Notes: generated from the letters alone by a model not told the origin. A DNA stretch of 61,511 nucleotides from Nemertoderma westbladi (GCA_032718475.1 JAUCBJ010006112.1:1-61511), one strand, 5' to 3'; counted from the first letter of the stretch, positions 21,046-35,019 are shown. Numbers and translations are program-made.

Positions 21046-23391
21046 ATGTCAAACTCAGTTGATAAGAAAGCGGTTGGTCGATTCCTTGAAAATAACCCGG
21101 ACTTTGCGGCACAGTGGTTCAAGGAGAAGGCCACGCCTACTATGGTTGATCAATGGATGAAGGCGCGAAATAGGATGATAACTTCCAACACAACCAGGGC
21201 AATATCGTCCTCATCTAGACATCGACTGGGACCTGGAGAGTCGTCGTACTTCGACCAACTTATGGATAAACATAGAAAACGGGGACGACGTCGAATGAGT
21301 AAGTCCAAACTCAAAGCTATGGGGGAGAAAGAAATGTTTATGGAGCTAATTCGAGACATATCCAATGAGTTGGATCTGAATGCGCTCTGTCACAAGATCT
21401 TGGTTAATGTTGGGGTGCTAACAAATGCCAGTCGTTGCAGTTTATTTCTTACGCGCGGATTGGCTGATAACAAGACCTTGGTGGCCCAACTTTTTGATGT
21501 GACACCAGAGTCCACAGTTGAGGATTCGATTATTTCACAGGAACGAGAAATTGTGATTCCCTTCGGAAAGGGAATTGTTGGAACAGTTGCCAAAGACAAA
21601 GAAGTAATCAACATTCGTGATGCATACAAAGATGATCGCTTTAACCCAGAGGTTGATAGAAAAACTGGGTTCAGAACGCACAGTATTCTTTGCATGCCCA
21701 TCCTGGACAGAGAAGAAGAGGTTATTGGTGTAGCCCAAATAATTAACAAAAATAGCGGCAATCACGTCTTCTCCGAACAGGATGAGAATGTTTTCAAAAA
21801 CTACCTCACCTTTTGTGGAATTGGAATAAAAAATGCGCAGATGTTCGAGCTTTCTGTTGCAGAGTATACAAGGAATAGAATTCTTCTTCAGTTGGCCCGA
21901 ACAATTTTCGAAGAGCAAAGTTCTCTTGACAAAGTAATATTTAAGATTATGATGGAAGCTCTAAATTTATTAAAAAGCCAGAGATGTTTGGTCTATTTAA
22001 CAGAGGATTTATCGGACAAGGAGTTTGAAGTTGTTCACAGGGAGACAAAAACAGAGATTGTTATTAACAAACGAACTCTTCTCAAGCGTACCCCCACAAC
22101 TCGATCACCAGAAAAAATACCAAGTGAAACTCGATTTGCCAAAATGTTTGAACTTGCAGATGGGGCTCACGAGCATATTGTCACAACCGGAGCTAAAATT
22201 GAAATAGACGAATTCTATAAAATCGCCAAACTTGCAATAGATAATAAAGAAACATCGTTGATGAAAGAATGTAATCTATTGAATGCCGATAGCAAATCAG
22301 GTTTGAAAACTAACAGTCTATTAGCATTGCCAATATACAATGGAGAGAATCGAATTATTGGCGCAGCTATAGTACTTAACAAAATCAACGGTAGCGAGTT
22401 TACAGATAGTGACAAGCATGTATTTGAAGCTTTCACAACATTCTGCGGTTTGGGTATCCACAACACACAGATGTATGAAAGTGCTTGCATTCTTATGGCG
22501 AAGCAGGGAGTGGCATTGGAGGTCTTATCCTACCACGCCACTGCTCAACCCGAAGAAATCGACAGAATAAACAACCTTGAAGAACAATCAGAAAAAACAT
22601 TCAATTTAATCAATTTTGAATTTTGTGATTCCCCTCTCAGCGACGATGAAACAGTCCTTGCGACTATTCGCATGTTCAACAAATTGGGAATTACAGAGAG
22701 ATGGAATGTTAATAAGAATGTGCTCTGTCGATGGGTATTATCTGTTAGAAAGAATTATCGACCAGTAACTTACCACAATTGGCGACACGCAGTAAATGTT
22801 GCACAAACCATGTATACCATGTTCACGGGAGGCGGCATGGGCAAACATTTTAACGAGCTTGACACATTTGCGCTGATGGTGGCATGCCTGTGCCATGATT
22901 TAGACCACAGAGGCACGAACAATGCATTCCAATCCAAAATAGAATCACCTCTAGCAATGCTGTATACCACTTCAACATTAGAGCATCACCACTTCGACCA
23001 TTGCATAATGATATTAAACACCGAAGGGAATAATGTATTTGGGTCATTATCCACAGATGAATACCGTAAAGCTATCGGGATCATTGAACATGCTATATTG
23101 TCCACAGATTTGGCTTTGTACTTCAAGAAACGCAATGGCTTTCTTGATTTAGTTAACAAACACGAATCGCATTGGACAGACACCAAGGAGAAGAAGGCGC
23201 TTCTCGAGGGTATGATGATGACGGCTTGTGACGTCAGCGCCATCACTAAGCCCTGGGAAGTGCAACAGTCTACGGCCTACCTGGTCGCTAGTGAATTTTG
23301 GGAGCAGGGAGACATGGAGAAGAACGATCTCCACCAGGAACCCATAGCGATGATGGACAGAGAGAAGGGGAATGAACTTCCTAAAATGCAG
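21046..23391 (+). CDS. Dual-GAF cyclic-nucleotide phosphodiesterase (PDE5/6/11 group), exon 1
   Basis: 782 codons in one exon; with exon 2 the protein is 832 residues, close to PDE5A/PDE11A. An N-terminal block with FKEKATPTMVDQWMKAR resembles the PDE5/11 N terminus. GAF-A spans about 112-265 (ALCHKILVNVG, NIRDAYKDDRFNPEVD) and GAF-B about 294-480, ending FCGLGIHNTQMYE. The catalytic domain starts about 560, with YHNWRHA (576-582) and the metal-binding HDLDHRGTNN (617-626), EHHHFDHC and TACDVSAITKPW (Asp729). The invariant purine-binding Gln782 is the very last codon before donor CAG/GTAAAC. It hydrolyses cGMP and/or cAMP, probably regulated by cyclic nucleotide at a GAF domain. The GEKE.F..LIRD linker and IFEEQSSL favour PDE11, but I would not force a paralogue. 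Confidence 0.95.
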
Positions 23392-25129
23392 GTAAACAAG
23401 TAAATCTTCAAAATGTAGCACATTGTATACACCATTACCTGGAATATAGTGTCCTTGTAGAACAAGATTAGAAGAATAGGTTGTAGATTTGTAGAACGAT
23501 TGGGGGGGGGGGGGGGGGGGGGTCCACGTACTTGAATAACGACACTAAATTCCAGGACATGGTGTGTATGTGAGGAAATACAAGTCAGATAGAGGGGAGG
23601 GGGGGGGGGGGGGGACTTTCGATTAATCAAAACTTATCCCTCACCATGGGAAAATCGACGCATATAACAGCTGATCACTCCTAAAAATAAAACTGTAACT
23701 TGTTTTGACTTTCACCTTAGTTTTGTTTTGGTTAGATCCGTTGTAAGTTGTAATTCGCCGATGGGATGAAATCCCCCCCCCCCCCCCCCCCCGTCACCTG
23801 CGAGTGCCCAATCAGAAAAAGTACCTCTCAGGAAGTCATACCGGATATGAAAACAGATATGAATCAACATCCACCAACCTATATTATTCAGCTGGAGTGA
23901 TTCAGATTACGAGAACTAGCCTTTTCGCTCACTACAGTACAAACTGCTCGAATATCCCATGGCATGTAATAGTTGGAAGAGGCGGAGGCGTGGGGTATTT
24001 AGGTCGGAGAGGGGGGGGGGGGGGGGGGGTGTATCTCCCTCCTCGGGAGTCTCAGGCTACTTGTCAGTAAACTGTCGGTGCAGCCCTTGTTGTTATTGGG
24101 GATTGTGCTAAGGAGCACAAGAAATTATAATTAAATAATAATAACAATTTTAATAATGATACAATTTTAATGGGGTGGGGTGGGGTGGGGTGCTCACCTA
24201 AATTATCTCCTATGACAAATATGAGGATATGCCACTGGGAAATTTATGGTGGATTTACAACATATACACTTGGGCAAATATTAATTTTTGTCATAAAACT
24301 TGCCCACCGACTGTCATCAACGAAAAGATTAGAAGTAAAAATCAGCTGTAAAAGGATCCGGATACCCTCAGTACCTAAATCAATTAAAGAGGTTTAAGAG
24401 GTGGTGAACCAGGTATGGCTTATCTCACTGAAGTCCTCAGGGGATTAATATACTGCGGGAGGGCAGGAAAAATACCAACACTAAGTTAGTGAGGCCCAAA
24501 GTAAAATCGAGATAATTCGCTCACCACCAAGTGTCCACTCAGTAAAAATACCAAATCCAACGTGTAAAGATATCATGGTAAGGTTACCAAAGCAATTCAT
24601 CTAATTAAATAGGTGAGGGTGGTGATGACGCACCCTCAATCTAGTTGGATGATAAAGTCCCTCCTTAGCGTAAATTTCGATTGTACTGTGAATGGGCGCG
24701 GGAGTTGGGAACTACCGTGAGGTGTGTGACTTTGAACAAATACTTGACTACGGAAGCATGAGGTATGTGACATTCATAACAGTTACATCATCGCCGTGTA
24801 GTTAATTTTTTAGTTTCTCGTTTCTGAATAACTGTACCAATGGCGTGTAAAAATATCTTATGATTATATAACTGGATATTTCGCACTCCTCTTTTCGCTC
24901 GGGAAGTAATGCGCGATATAATTATATAAATCAGGAGTGCTTTACACCCAGTCGAGTAAGTTGATTTGTATGCTTAACCAAATGCAATAGAGTGAAAGAA
25001 CATCCATACCATTTAGATTTGCGAAAATCAATATTTTTCCCAAATCCCAAAGGCTCCTGCACATGTTTGATTAATGAAGTGTAGAACATGGCGTGCTATT
25101 GTATGTTTTTCGGTTTATTATTTCCGTAG
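23392..25129 (+). other. PDE intron (1.74 kb), rich in homopolymer G/C runs
   Basis: A GT-AG intron between two firmly identified PDE exons. It contains four G or C runs of about 17-20 (about 23503-23521, 23598-23614, 23774-23792 and 24011-24029) and a (GGGGT)n tract at 24173-24191. No second gene is seen inside it. Confidence 0.85.
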
Positions 25130-25282
25130 GTGGGTTTCATCGATGCTATTTGTATTCCGGTGTATAAAGCTCTAGCAGAAGCTTTCCCAGGGTTAGAGCC
25201 TCTTTACACAGGAGTCTGCTACAATAAGGAACAATGGCAAGGACTCGCAGACAAAACTACTAAAGAGGAGCCAGTGAAGTAA
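25130..25282 (+). CDS. Phosphodiesterase exon 2 (C-terminal end)
   Basis: Acceptor TATTTCCGTAG/GTGGG continues the frame directly: MQ/VGFIDAICIPVYKALAEAF, then LEPLYTGVCYNKEQWQGLAD, ending EEPVK and TAA. MQVGFID..C is the universal PDE block after the invariant Gln, and the segment forms the last catalytic helices. The C terminus lacks a CaaX prenylation box, which argues against a PDE6-type membrane anchor. If the intron were retained, the protein would end three residues after the Gln (VNK, stop) and lose these helices. Confidence 0.95.
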   Translation: MGFIDAICIPVYKALAEAFPGLEPLYTGVCYNKEQWQGLADKTTKEEPVK

Positions 25283-27880
25283 CTATATATCTGACGGGCT
25301 GTGGACCACTGACAGTACTGCTGGACTCCAACCTCACCAATTTAGTCTGTGTGATTATATATTATACACATCGCACAAACCCTTTGTATTTATTGGGAAT
25401 GCAAATATTATAAATCTTGTGCAAAATTTCTATGTTTCTTACTTAGGTTAGAATTACGACAGGATGTTAATTGAAACTAAATTTACATGTCAGAGTTAAT
25501 TAAGTGTTACATATTTCATTCCACTTTCTTCACTTATAAATTAAATTAAATTAAATCTTAGTCATTATTTCCAGCTTAAACGAAACATAAATTAATTGAC
25601 CTCCAAACAATTTCGCTTTGGCACATATTCGCACTACCCGGACAACCCTAACAGGCTGTTTGACTATAAATATCCAATCTTCTAAATATACGTCATTTAA
25701 ATGTGAAATATACAATTATTTAACAGGTAATTGTTTAAATATATAATACATATTATAATATATTATTAACATATATATATATTATGATGTACAAAAACTA
25801 TCGCATAGGCCTAATAACCTAATGCAGATCAGGTACTGTACATCCAGTACCCAAGTGTCAACTGTAACTATATCCGAAAAGTGTTGGTGATATGTTTAAA
25901 AAAAACTACACTATTTATTTTTACCATAACTACATTTTAGCAATAATTTAGTAACAGGTTTCTTATTGGGGGAAAACTAGGGATGGAAATTTTCCGAAAT
26001 GTTTCTTCAAGGAATTTTCCGAAATGTCCTGAAAAGTAAATTTTTCTTATATTTTTTAGCAATAACTGGAGCTACCACGATGAAAAGGAATCACTTGTTT
26101 TTCAGTCCAATAGGTTCTTGTGTTTTGATCACTGGCAAATAGATTTACATGTCAGCTTCCATTCTTCAAAAAATTGAAGTCAAACAAAAAATAGCAAATA
26201 ACTGAAATTTCCGGAAATACGGAAAACAGCAAACTTGGAGCAGGAAGTTTATGTTTATATCTCTATAAATTAGCACTAACACTATTTATCTCGAAACTAA
26301 ATTAAACATTTTGATATTTAAAGATACAACTTTCTACAAAAGGATTTTCATATATTTGGCCAACTTTGAATTTTATGGCAGAAAGAGCACCTAAAACACT
26401 AAAATAACACTTTCTGCAACTTAGGCTAGGAATCAAAAACACCTCTTGTGTGACTTTTAGAGTAACTAAATAAGACTGGAAAATATCGAAAATTGAGACA
26501 TTTGAATATTTAATCCGACACATTTCTAAAATATACCTACGTTTATGAGATTATTGCTGTAGAGCTGTAGATAGAAAATTAGTAAAAAATTTATATTTTA
26601 GAAAAAACCAGTTTTTGTCCCTCTATCAATAATTGTTGATGAAGTTTTCCCCTGAAGCCTATAATTTTTGACGCAAATATAACGTTTTGCAAATTATGGC
26701 ATTCATATTAATTTTTTGTTATAGATAATATCATTTCAATACAATCACTGGCCTGTGAGAACCAAAACATTGTGTAAATTGTTATTGTACCTTTACAGAT
26801 TATTTCACAGAAGATAAAGATACACTTTATTTTACACTGTGATTATAATTAATGAAGAACTTAGGTGGAAGAACATAGCAGTACAATAGATCGTCGGTAG
26901 ATAATTCGGTAAATTACCATCGAATTTCTGGGTTGTCAATCTATTTTAAAAATAGGCTCGGCTACATATCAACATGGCGGGGATGTTTGACGTACCGATG
27001 AATGACATTGATTCATTACTGGGATCGAATTGATGAGATGTCAGAAATAGGGCATAATTTTACGACTTCAAGGAAAAACCTTGAACTGGAGGACAAACAC
27101 TGGACACCATTCCATTAATTTTACCATATAACATAACGCGAAAAAGAATGCGGACCGTAATTATTACAATGGTAAGAACAGTAGCGAGCGCTTCCTACAA
27201 AAGCACACAACACCAGGGAGAGAGAGGAGTTGACGCAGTCACTCGATACGATGGAAAACTCAATTATAGCTTGAGGATCAGAAATGGCTTATTACCACTA
27301 CCAGAGAGGTAATGTAAGTCCGCCCGAGCCAAATGCGTCAGTTAATGCGAATTGGCCGACCTTCAACTGCAAAAGCCGCGGGGAAAACTACCTACGATTC
27401 GTTGAATCAAGAGTAGGCAAGCCAGCGATGCGTGTATTATACAACTCACTGGAGTTGCGTTTAGCATTGGTTTCAAACCCATCCATCGAGTAGAGAAGGC
27501 ACCTGTAGGATGGATTACTGTCTCCATATACTCAGGAAAGCCCACCTGATTGATTATTATTATCATTATTACAATTACCGGATATAAAAATAAATAAGAT
27601 TATATATGTAGGGAGACGTGGTGGGGGACAAAAGGGAACGAGAGCGGCTTTCTAATTACAATTAATACAGTTCTTCGTATTATAGAGAGCGATCGCAGAG
27701 TTTCAGATGCGTTGAAACCATATGAGGTACAATTCATTAAATGCCATTCAATATACCATTCGTTTAAGTGGAAATTACCACTTTACTGTGTGTTTACCGT
27801 GTACTGTGAGGTTAGTTAGACGAAAGAACGTAGTGAGTGAGTGCGCATAAAGATACGAGAATCAGCACATTGTAAAAGTA
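25283..27880. other. Non-coding spacer downstream of the PDE
   Basis: AT-rich 3' flank, with no exon recognised. At about 25985-26030 GGAAATTTTCCGAAATG is imperfectly duplicated. A frame at 27284-27493 (plus) of 69 residues is followed by an (ATT)n-like end (27553-27575) and could be the 3' end of a degraded LINE, but it is not recognisable. Confidence 0.45.
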
Positions 27881-27884
27881 ACCA

Positions 27885-28365
27885 GCAACAGATTTGTATG
27901 ACGTTAAAGTACTGATCAACAGATTTGTATGACGTTAAAGTACTGAGCAACAGATTTGTATGACGTTAAAGTACTGATCAACAGATTTGTATGACGTTAA
28001 AGTACTGATCAACAGATTTGTATGACGTTAAAGTACTGAGCAACAGATTTGTATGACGTTAAAGTACTGATCAACAGATTTGTATGACGTTAAAGTACTG
28101 AGCAACAGATTTGTATGACGTTAAAGTACTGATCAACAGATTTGTATGACGTTAAAGTACTGAGCAACAGATTTGTATGACGTTAAAGTACTGAGCAACA
28201 GATTTGTATGACGTTAAAGTACTGAGCAACAGATTTGTATGACGTTAAAGTACTGATCAACAGATTTGTATGACGTTAAAGTACTGATCAACAGATTTGT
28301 ATGACGTTAAAGTACTGAGCAACAGATTTGTATGACGTTAAAGTTCGGAGAAACAGATTTGAGGT
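27885..28365. repeat. 31-bp minisatellite, about 15 copies
   Basis: Unit CAACAGATTTGTATGACGTT plus AAAGTACTGAG; the only common variation is GAG/GAT at the unit end, so it is very homogeneous. The last copy is degenerate (AAAGTTCGGAGAAACAGATT). Confidence 0.97.
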
Positions 28366-28464
28366 TATCTTGCACAGTTGCAGTAACATTACAAAAGGAT
28401 AATTTTTCTCAAATTTAAGTAAGATAAATGCAGCACTATATATAATAAGGAGAAAGAAATCGTT

Positions 28465-29376
28465 TTGTGTCTTTTGATCATTGATTTCTATTAATCATCT
28501 TTTGATCATTGATTTCTATTAATCATCTTTTGATCATTGATTTCTATTAATCATCTTTTGATCATTGATTTCTATTAATCATCTTTTGATCATTGATTTC
28601 TATTAATCATCTTTTGATCATTGATTTCTATTAATCATCTTTTGATCATTGATTTCTATTAATCATCTTTTGATCATTGATTTCTATTAATCATCTTTTG
28701 ATCATTGATTTCTATTAATCATCTTTTGATCATTGATTTCTGTTAATCATCTTTTGATCATTGATTTCTATTAATCATCTTTTGATCATTGATTTCTATT
28801 AATCATCTTTTGATCATTGATTTCTATTAATCATCTTTTGATCATTGATTTCTATTAATCATCTTTTGATCATTGATTTCTATTAATCATATTTTGATCA
28901 TTGATTTCTATTAATCATATTTTGATCATTGATTTCTATTAATCATCTTTTGATCATTGATTTCTATTAATCATCTTTTGATCATTGATTTCTATTAATC
29001 ATCTTTTGATCATTGATTTCTATTAATCATCTTTTGATCATTGATTTCTATTAATCATCTTTTGATCATTGATTTCTATTAATCATCTTTTGATCATTGA
29101 TTTCTATTAATCATCTTTTGATCATTGATTTCTATTAATCATCTTTTGATCATTGATTTCTATTAATCATCTTTTGATCATTGATTTCTATTAATCATCT
29201 TTTGATCATTGATTTCTATTAATCATCTTTTGATCATTGATTTCTATTAATCATCTTTTGATCATTGATTTCTATTAATCATATTTTGATCATTGATTTC
29301 TATTAATCATCTTTTGATCATTGATTTCTATTAATCATCTTTTGATCATTGATTTCTATTAATCATCTTTTGATAA
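28465..29376. repeat. 28-bp minisatellite, about 32 copies, near-identical
   Basis: Unit CTTTTGATCATTGATTTCTA plus TTAATCAT. Only a few single-base variants occur (one TCTG, three ATTTTG), indicating recent expansion or efficient homogenisation. It contains TGATCA palindromes in each unit. Confidence 0.97.
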
Positions 29377-32300
29377 TTGTGTTTTATTTATGTATTTCTA
29401 GATCCTTATCGTATATAGAGCTGCATTTATCCTACTTATTGTGACGATTATGGCGTACTTAAATGGAACATTTAGTCTATAAAACTCTACATTTTCTCTT
29501 CCTAATAAGTGGACTGCTGTTTCCCTAAACTTCAACCCCTTCTAGTATGAATAGTAACCGGGTTTGTTTGTTTGTTTCAACAACCGTGGAGCAATTTTAT
29601 GTTTGTGGTTCAGATTCATTGCAAAATCATTCAACATAGACTTCTCTACTGCGCTATTGAATTTCTAGCGGCAATGTGATGTTACAATGTGCCACATAGC
29701 ATCACGCTTGTAATACTAACGCCGTAAAATAAGATATTTAATTGATCTGGCGACTAGCGAATGGGAAAAATAAGTAAAATCTTTCTAGCACGGAAAGACC
29801 GTGTTCTTTATTTAACAAATAAGTAAAGAGCAGATTGTAAATGCCAACAAAAATTATGAAAAATAATATAGTTTTTCTCATATTGAACCCCATGTAGCCT
29901 ACAATGTCTTCTTGAATCTATCATGTGTCAAGGTACCTGAGAGGAAAAACCCTATCAGCGCGGAACTACTTCAGTAGATATCCTGTACTAGTGTATATGT
30001 AACTGGTACAAAACATCATAACTCCATAAACGATTAGGGAACGGGTAATAAACCTCGTTTACGATATTAGTATTTTGTGCTGTAACTGCGTGTGGTCGTA
30101 AAATGGTTAACGCCCATTACTACATGGAACAGTTGGAAGTTGTAAAAAATGAAAATATTTCAAGAACATTGTTCGTAAAAAGCGCCGACTCAAGGACGAC
30201 CTTTATTTTATGAGCTGTGGGAAATATAAGTAAGTATATTTAACTTCACATAAAAAAATAACCATATTAAAAACAAATATATATCACGTTTTAGCAAATA
30301 ATTTTACCAAAATTAAATCAAATCAAAAACAAAATCACTTCCCCCTACTTCATTTAGCACTCTCTCACCCCCCCCCCCCCCCCCCCCCCAAGCTAAATCA
30401 CACACCCGTACCGAGAGGAACGAGTTAATGGAGAAACCTTCCATACCCGCAAAAAATAAGCCGCTAAAATAAATTGGATTTGGAATTATTTCCGCGGTTG
30501 GGGTAACGGGGGGATAAAACGTATCCATTAATACCTCTAATACCATCTATGTCACGTAAGCGCTGCTGGTTGCCGCGATCGATAAATCAACGGACAATTA
30601 TTCCGATTAATGTGACACGCCGCATTAATCTTGTCGAAAAAAGGAAACGTTACCGCCAATAATTTCCACATCAATCAAACACGAATCGCGGCACCTCACG
30701 GCGGTAAAATCGGAATTAGAACACAATTGGTATGTTTATCCAGTCACACTTCGCACGTTTTCCTGGACTACCGTTGGTTTGGGCAGCAATGAAATTGTAA
30801 TGGAGACAGGAAGCCAATTCCACAGTGTCAATTTATTCTAACCAAAACAATAAACGAAATGCAACATAACACCCCCTCCCCCATCTGTTGTAATGTAAAC
30901 TATACTATCGAATACAACCTGACATTATAAAATAGGTTTTACCAGATGTCTGTTGATTTAACAGACATGAACTTATATTTATTCAATTTCAGATAAAAAA
31001 CAGTCATTCACCATAAAGTCGAACAGCGCAATAAAAAACCGTTGAACACAGTAAATATATCGGGTTGTAGTTTCTAAGTCAACATTTGTCACGATTGAGT
31101 TTTAGTTCTCTTTAATATTGGATCACAGGGCTCATCCATGTATGTACCATTACAATCCCAGAGTTACTTATGCAGGACGCATGAGATCATACGAGCGGTT
31201 TATATATCGTGCATTCGATCGTTTGGTTTCAAAAATATACACAAGAAGATTTAATTGCCAAACTATGACGATGACACACAGCTGGGTATCGGCGCGAGCA
31301 AATAATGAATATAATTAGACCGTCAGAGAAGACGAATCATGATTACCCATAAGTTCCTTAAATTCATGAATACCTAAATAACTAAACTTTTATCAGAGAA
31401 CGATAGCATTCGAGAATGGGGCATTGTATGCGGGAGGAATTAGTATGCAAGGAGCAACAGCGTTCGTCAGGCGATCCATAATTACCCACCGGAAGGAAAC
31501 AGAAGATAGAAAAATAAGATATTCATTTGGAATATAATTCAAGAGGCCTCGATTAATGCAGCTGCTATACCTATAAAACCTTTAAACTAATTTACAGTGA
31601 AGGCATAAAAAAGGAACTGACGTAATTTCATTTGGGACGATTCAGGGAGAAAGAATATTTCAGTTCATTTCAGTATTCATTTTAATAATAATATTATAAG
31701 AAAGAGAGAGAAGTATATTTCTTACTGAAGAGTGGGGCTAGCGTGCCATTGCGTCATAGTCTCATGCAATTAATATTAAAATGATAGATAGGGGGCGCGG
31801 GGAGGGGGGGGGGGGGGGGGGGGCTTCGTTTTGAATTTATTTTGCAGATATTATTTTGCAGTTATTATTTTTTCAAGCATTAATAATCGGAATGTGCGAT
31901 AATGGAATGGCGAGTGAAAAGGATATGCCTCTTCGCAAATGTAATCAACAATACAATATTACGAGGCTAAGAAATTAACAATTCAAATCAAAACTCAAAT
32001 TACAATAGAAAATCTTCCGATATATTTAGGCTGAATTACTAAATAACATATCACTCTCATCTGCATAAAATTATCCGGGGATTTATATCTTCAAAGAAAA
32101 ACAAGTAAACACAGGGGGGACATGGAGAAATGGAGGTAAATTACTAATTACTTAGGAAATTCAATGCCTATATCGCATTGCACTATATACATTCACTTCA
32201 ACAATAGTAGCGAAGTAAAGCTACACGAGCTACATGTCATATTCTACAACCAATTAATATAGATATACATGGAGAACTACAGTTACTAGTTACTGCCCTT

Positions 32301-32604
32301 TGCCCAGCTCCTAGTTCAATGAAGTTGTTCCACTGCCACTCTATGCCCTGCCCTGACTGACCTAGTTTATTAACGGATCAAAGCGATTCGTTTCATAATT
32401 AATTACTTGGTAATTATAGATGGTAAATGGGATGGCCAAAGAATATTAACTACTTTAGGTAAGTAGGCATAATGGAAACCTAAGGACCATAGCATCTAGA
32501 ATGGAAACCGTGACAGTAACAAACCGTGACCGTTTCAACGCTGAACCAATTTCCAACAGGTACCGAACATCGAGAACGTAAAAGTCAATAGTAGAGTTAT
32601 CTTC
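29377..32604. other. Non-coding region; possible home of unseen WDR7 3' exons
   Basis: No exon could be supported on either strand, although WDR7 (minus) should continue in this direction. Poly-C (about 30370-30389) and poly-G (about 31806-31823) runs occur. A GC-richer patch at about 30550-30720 has a TGCCGCGAT / ATCGCGGCA inverted pair. Confidence 0.45.
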
Positions 32605-32760
32605 TGAGACCCTAAGAGGACATGAAATCCTCGGTTTTTATATTTATTAGTGTTGTACATGTCCGCTAACTCAATATTATTGAGATAGAGGACATGTCCG
32701 CTAACTCAATATTATTGAGAAAGACTAAAAAAAGGATTTCATGTCATCTTAGGGGCTCCA
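32605..32760. mobile_element. ~155-bp foldback MITE
   Basis: Inverted ends: CCCTAAGAGGACATGAAATC on the left against GATTTCATGTCATCTTAGGG on the right. Internally, GGACATGTCCGCTAACTCAA plus TATTATTGAGA is present twice in tandem. No coding capacity. The family is unknown. Confidence 0.7.
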
Positions 32761-33255
32761 TAGTTATTTGTTACTATCAAATGTTTCTTTACTTTGCCAG
32801 TAGAAGCCTGGTTGTCATAAAGCTAGGGGGCGCATCAGTTACGATATTGAAACTGTCTCTGACACATACCTTTTATTTAACTCCGCTACAATCATTATTG
32901 TCTCGTATTACGACAGAAATGACTGAATTTATCAAGTACTGTATGTTTAGGCAATTTCTAAACTGGTGGCAAAAACACATAATTTTGTGGAATTTCATAA
33001 GAGTATCCCTATTAAAGAGTATCTATCATCACTTAGGTTTTTAATGATAGTCTTTTAATGAATTGGGCCAGTCAGAGAATGCCAAATAAACAAAACTCCA
33101 ACTATACCAACCAATCTACACAAATCTCAACCGAAACTAAAGTTAATTTATTACGACTACACTGCACTGAGTCCAGAAACGACTATGACAATAAAATTCA
33201 AGGTTGAAAGAAATGAAACAGTTGGGTAATGGTAATGCTCCCCTCTCCCTCTTTA

Positions 33256-33519
<264 letters not shown>

Positions 33520-33825
33520 TCAGCCCGTAATGTTATCATACTAAGAGTTAATAATAAAGAAATTCAATGTAATATAACTTCAGCCTTTGTCTCCCCTTTG
33601 TTAATCGTGTAAACGTGCATGATTGCTCAAGTGCTACCTTGAATTGCCTTATTAATATAATATTTTATAATTCAAGCCAATGACAGAATCAACGATATGA
33701 CATAAGTAAGTTGAAAAGTACATAGCGTATCTCATGTATAATATCCATACCAAATTATGTACAAAGAGGTAAACATCATAATATCAAGCATGAAAACAAT
33801 CGACCGAAACCGGAGGCGAGCCGAA

Positions 33826-34556
33826 GGTAGGGGTGGGCGCTAATCCTATCTGCTACCCGAGGGTAGGGGTGGGCGCTACTCCTATCTGCTACCCGAGGGT
33901 AGGGGTGGGCGCTACTCCTATCTGCTACCCGAGGGTAGGGGAGGGCGCTACTCCTATCTGCTAACCGAGGGTAGGGGTGAGCGCTACTTCTATCTGCTAC
34001 CCGAGGGTAGGGGTGGGCCCTACTCCATCTGCTACCCGAGGGTAGGGGTGGGCGCTAATCCTATCTGCTACCCGAGGGTAGGGGTGGGCGCTACTCCTAT
34101 CTGCTACCCGAGGGTTGGGGTGGGCGCTACTCCTATCTGCTACCCGAGGGTAGGGGTGGGCGCTACTCCTATCTGCTACCCGAGGGTAGGGGTGGGCGCT
34201 ACTCCTATCTGCTACCCGCGGGGTGGGCGCTACTCCTATCTGCTACCCGAGGGTTTGGGTGGGCGCTACTCCTATCTGCTACCCGAGGGTAGGGGTGGGC
34301 GCTAATCCTATCTGCTACCCGAGGGTAGGGGTGGGCGCTACTCCTATCTGCTACCGGAGGGTTGGGGTGGGCGCTACTCCTATCTGCTACCCGAGGGTAG
34401 TGGTGGGCGCTACTCCTATCTGCTACCCGAGGGTTGGGGTGGGCGCTACTCCTATCTGCTACCCGAGGGTAGGGGTGGGCGCTAATCCTATCTGCTACCC
34501 GAGGGTAGGGGTGGGCGCTAATCCTATCTGCTACCCGAGGGTAGGGGTGGGCGATT
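33826..34556. repeat. WDR7: 36-bp minisatellite, about 20 copies, in a WDR7 intron
   Basis: Unit GGTAGGGGTGGGCGCTACTC plus CTATCTGCTACCCGAG. On plus it gives a 12-residue-periodic frame (GVGATPICYPRV), an artefact. It lies about 345 bp inside the 5.6-kb intron from exon I and, unlike other arrays in this gene, does not overlap a splice site. Confidence 0.95.
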
Positions 34557-35019
34557 CTTAGAAAACATAGAAGAGCTGAAAATTATATTCCCAGATTTCA
34601 TAACTTTTCATAACCTTTATCGGCAAATGTTTTGGTAATATTTATATTTTCACCAGTTTAATACTTTTCGGTGGGTGACCCTATTATTCCAAGGCGTGAA
34701 AAAAGTGAAGATTTCTACAATTGGATACTTTATCTCAATTCACTGTCCTATAAGGTTTTTTGGGGTGCTGATTGCATTGCACCTTATTACATGTTTATCT
34801 ATACATATATATCTGTGTTGGGATAATTTTTGGCTCCAAACATGTTGTACGAAAAGTGCAAGTAGCCGAAAAATTTAAATTTATTTACAATAAATGATTG
34901 CAATTTTTACCTAAATTTAGTTTATATTGGGTTTTCTGCCGGCACTGAATATGATAAAACATGTCATGGGGTCACTCATGCAAAGGGTTACTTTTCGGCC
35001 CCACTTAATAGCGGAAAAA

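Noticed and set aside
21046-25282. PDE6 (prenylated photoreceptor PDE)
   Set aside because: C terminus ends EEPVK without a CaaX box; N-terminal and linker motifs resemble PDE5/11 more.
27885-29376. CRISPR-like array
   Set aside because: Direct head-to-tail repeats with no unique spacers; ordinary minisatellites in a eukaryotic genome.
31118-31318. 66-residue plus-strand ORF in the spacer
   Set aside because: No family resemblance, no splice or start context, composition like the surrounding non-coding DNA.
33826-34561. Plus-strand repeat protein (GVGATPICYPRV)
   Set aside because: Minisatellite inside a WDR7 intron, no coding flanks.
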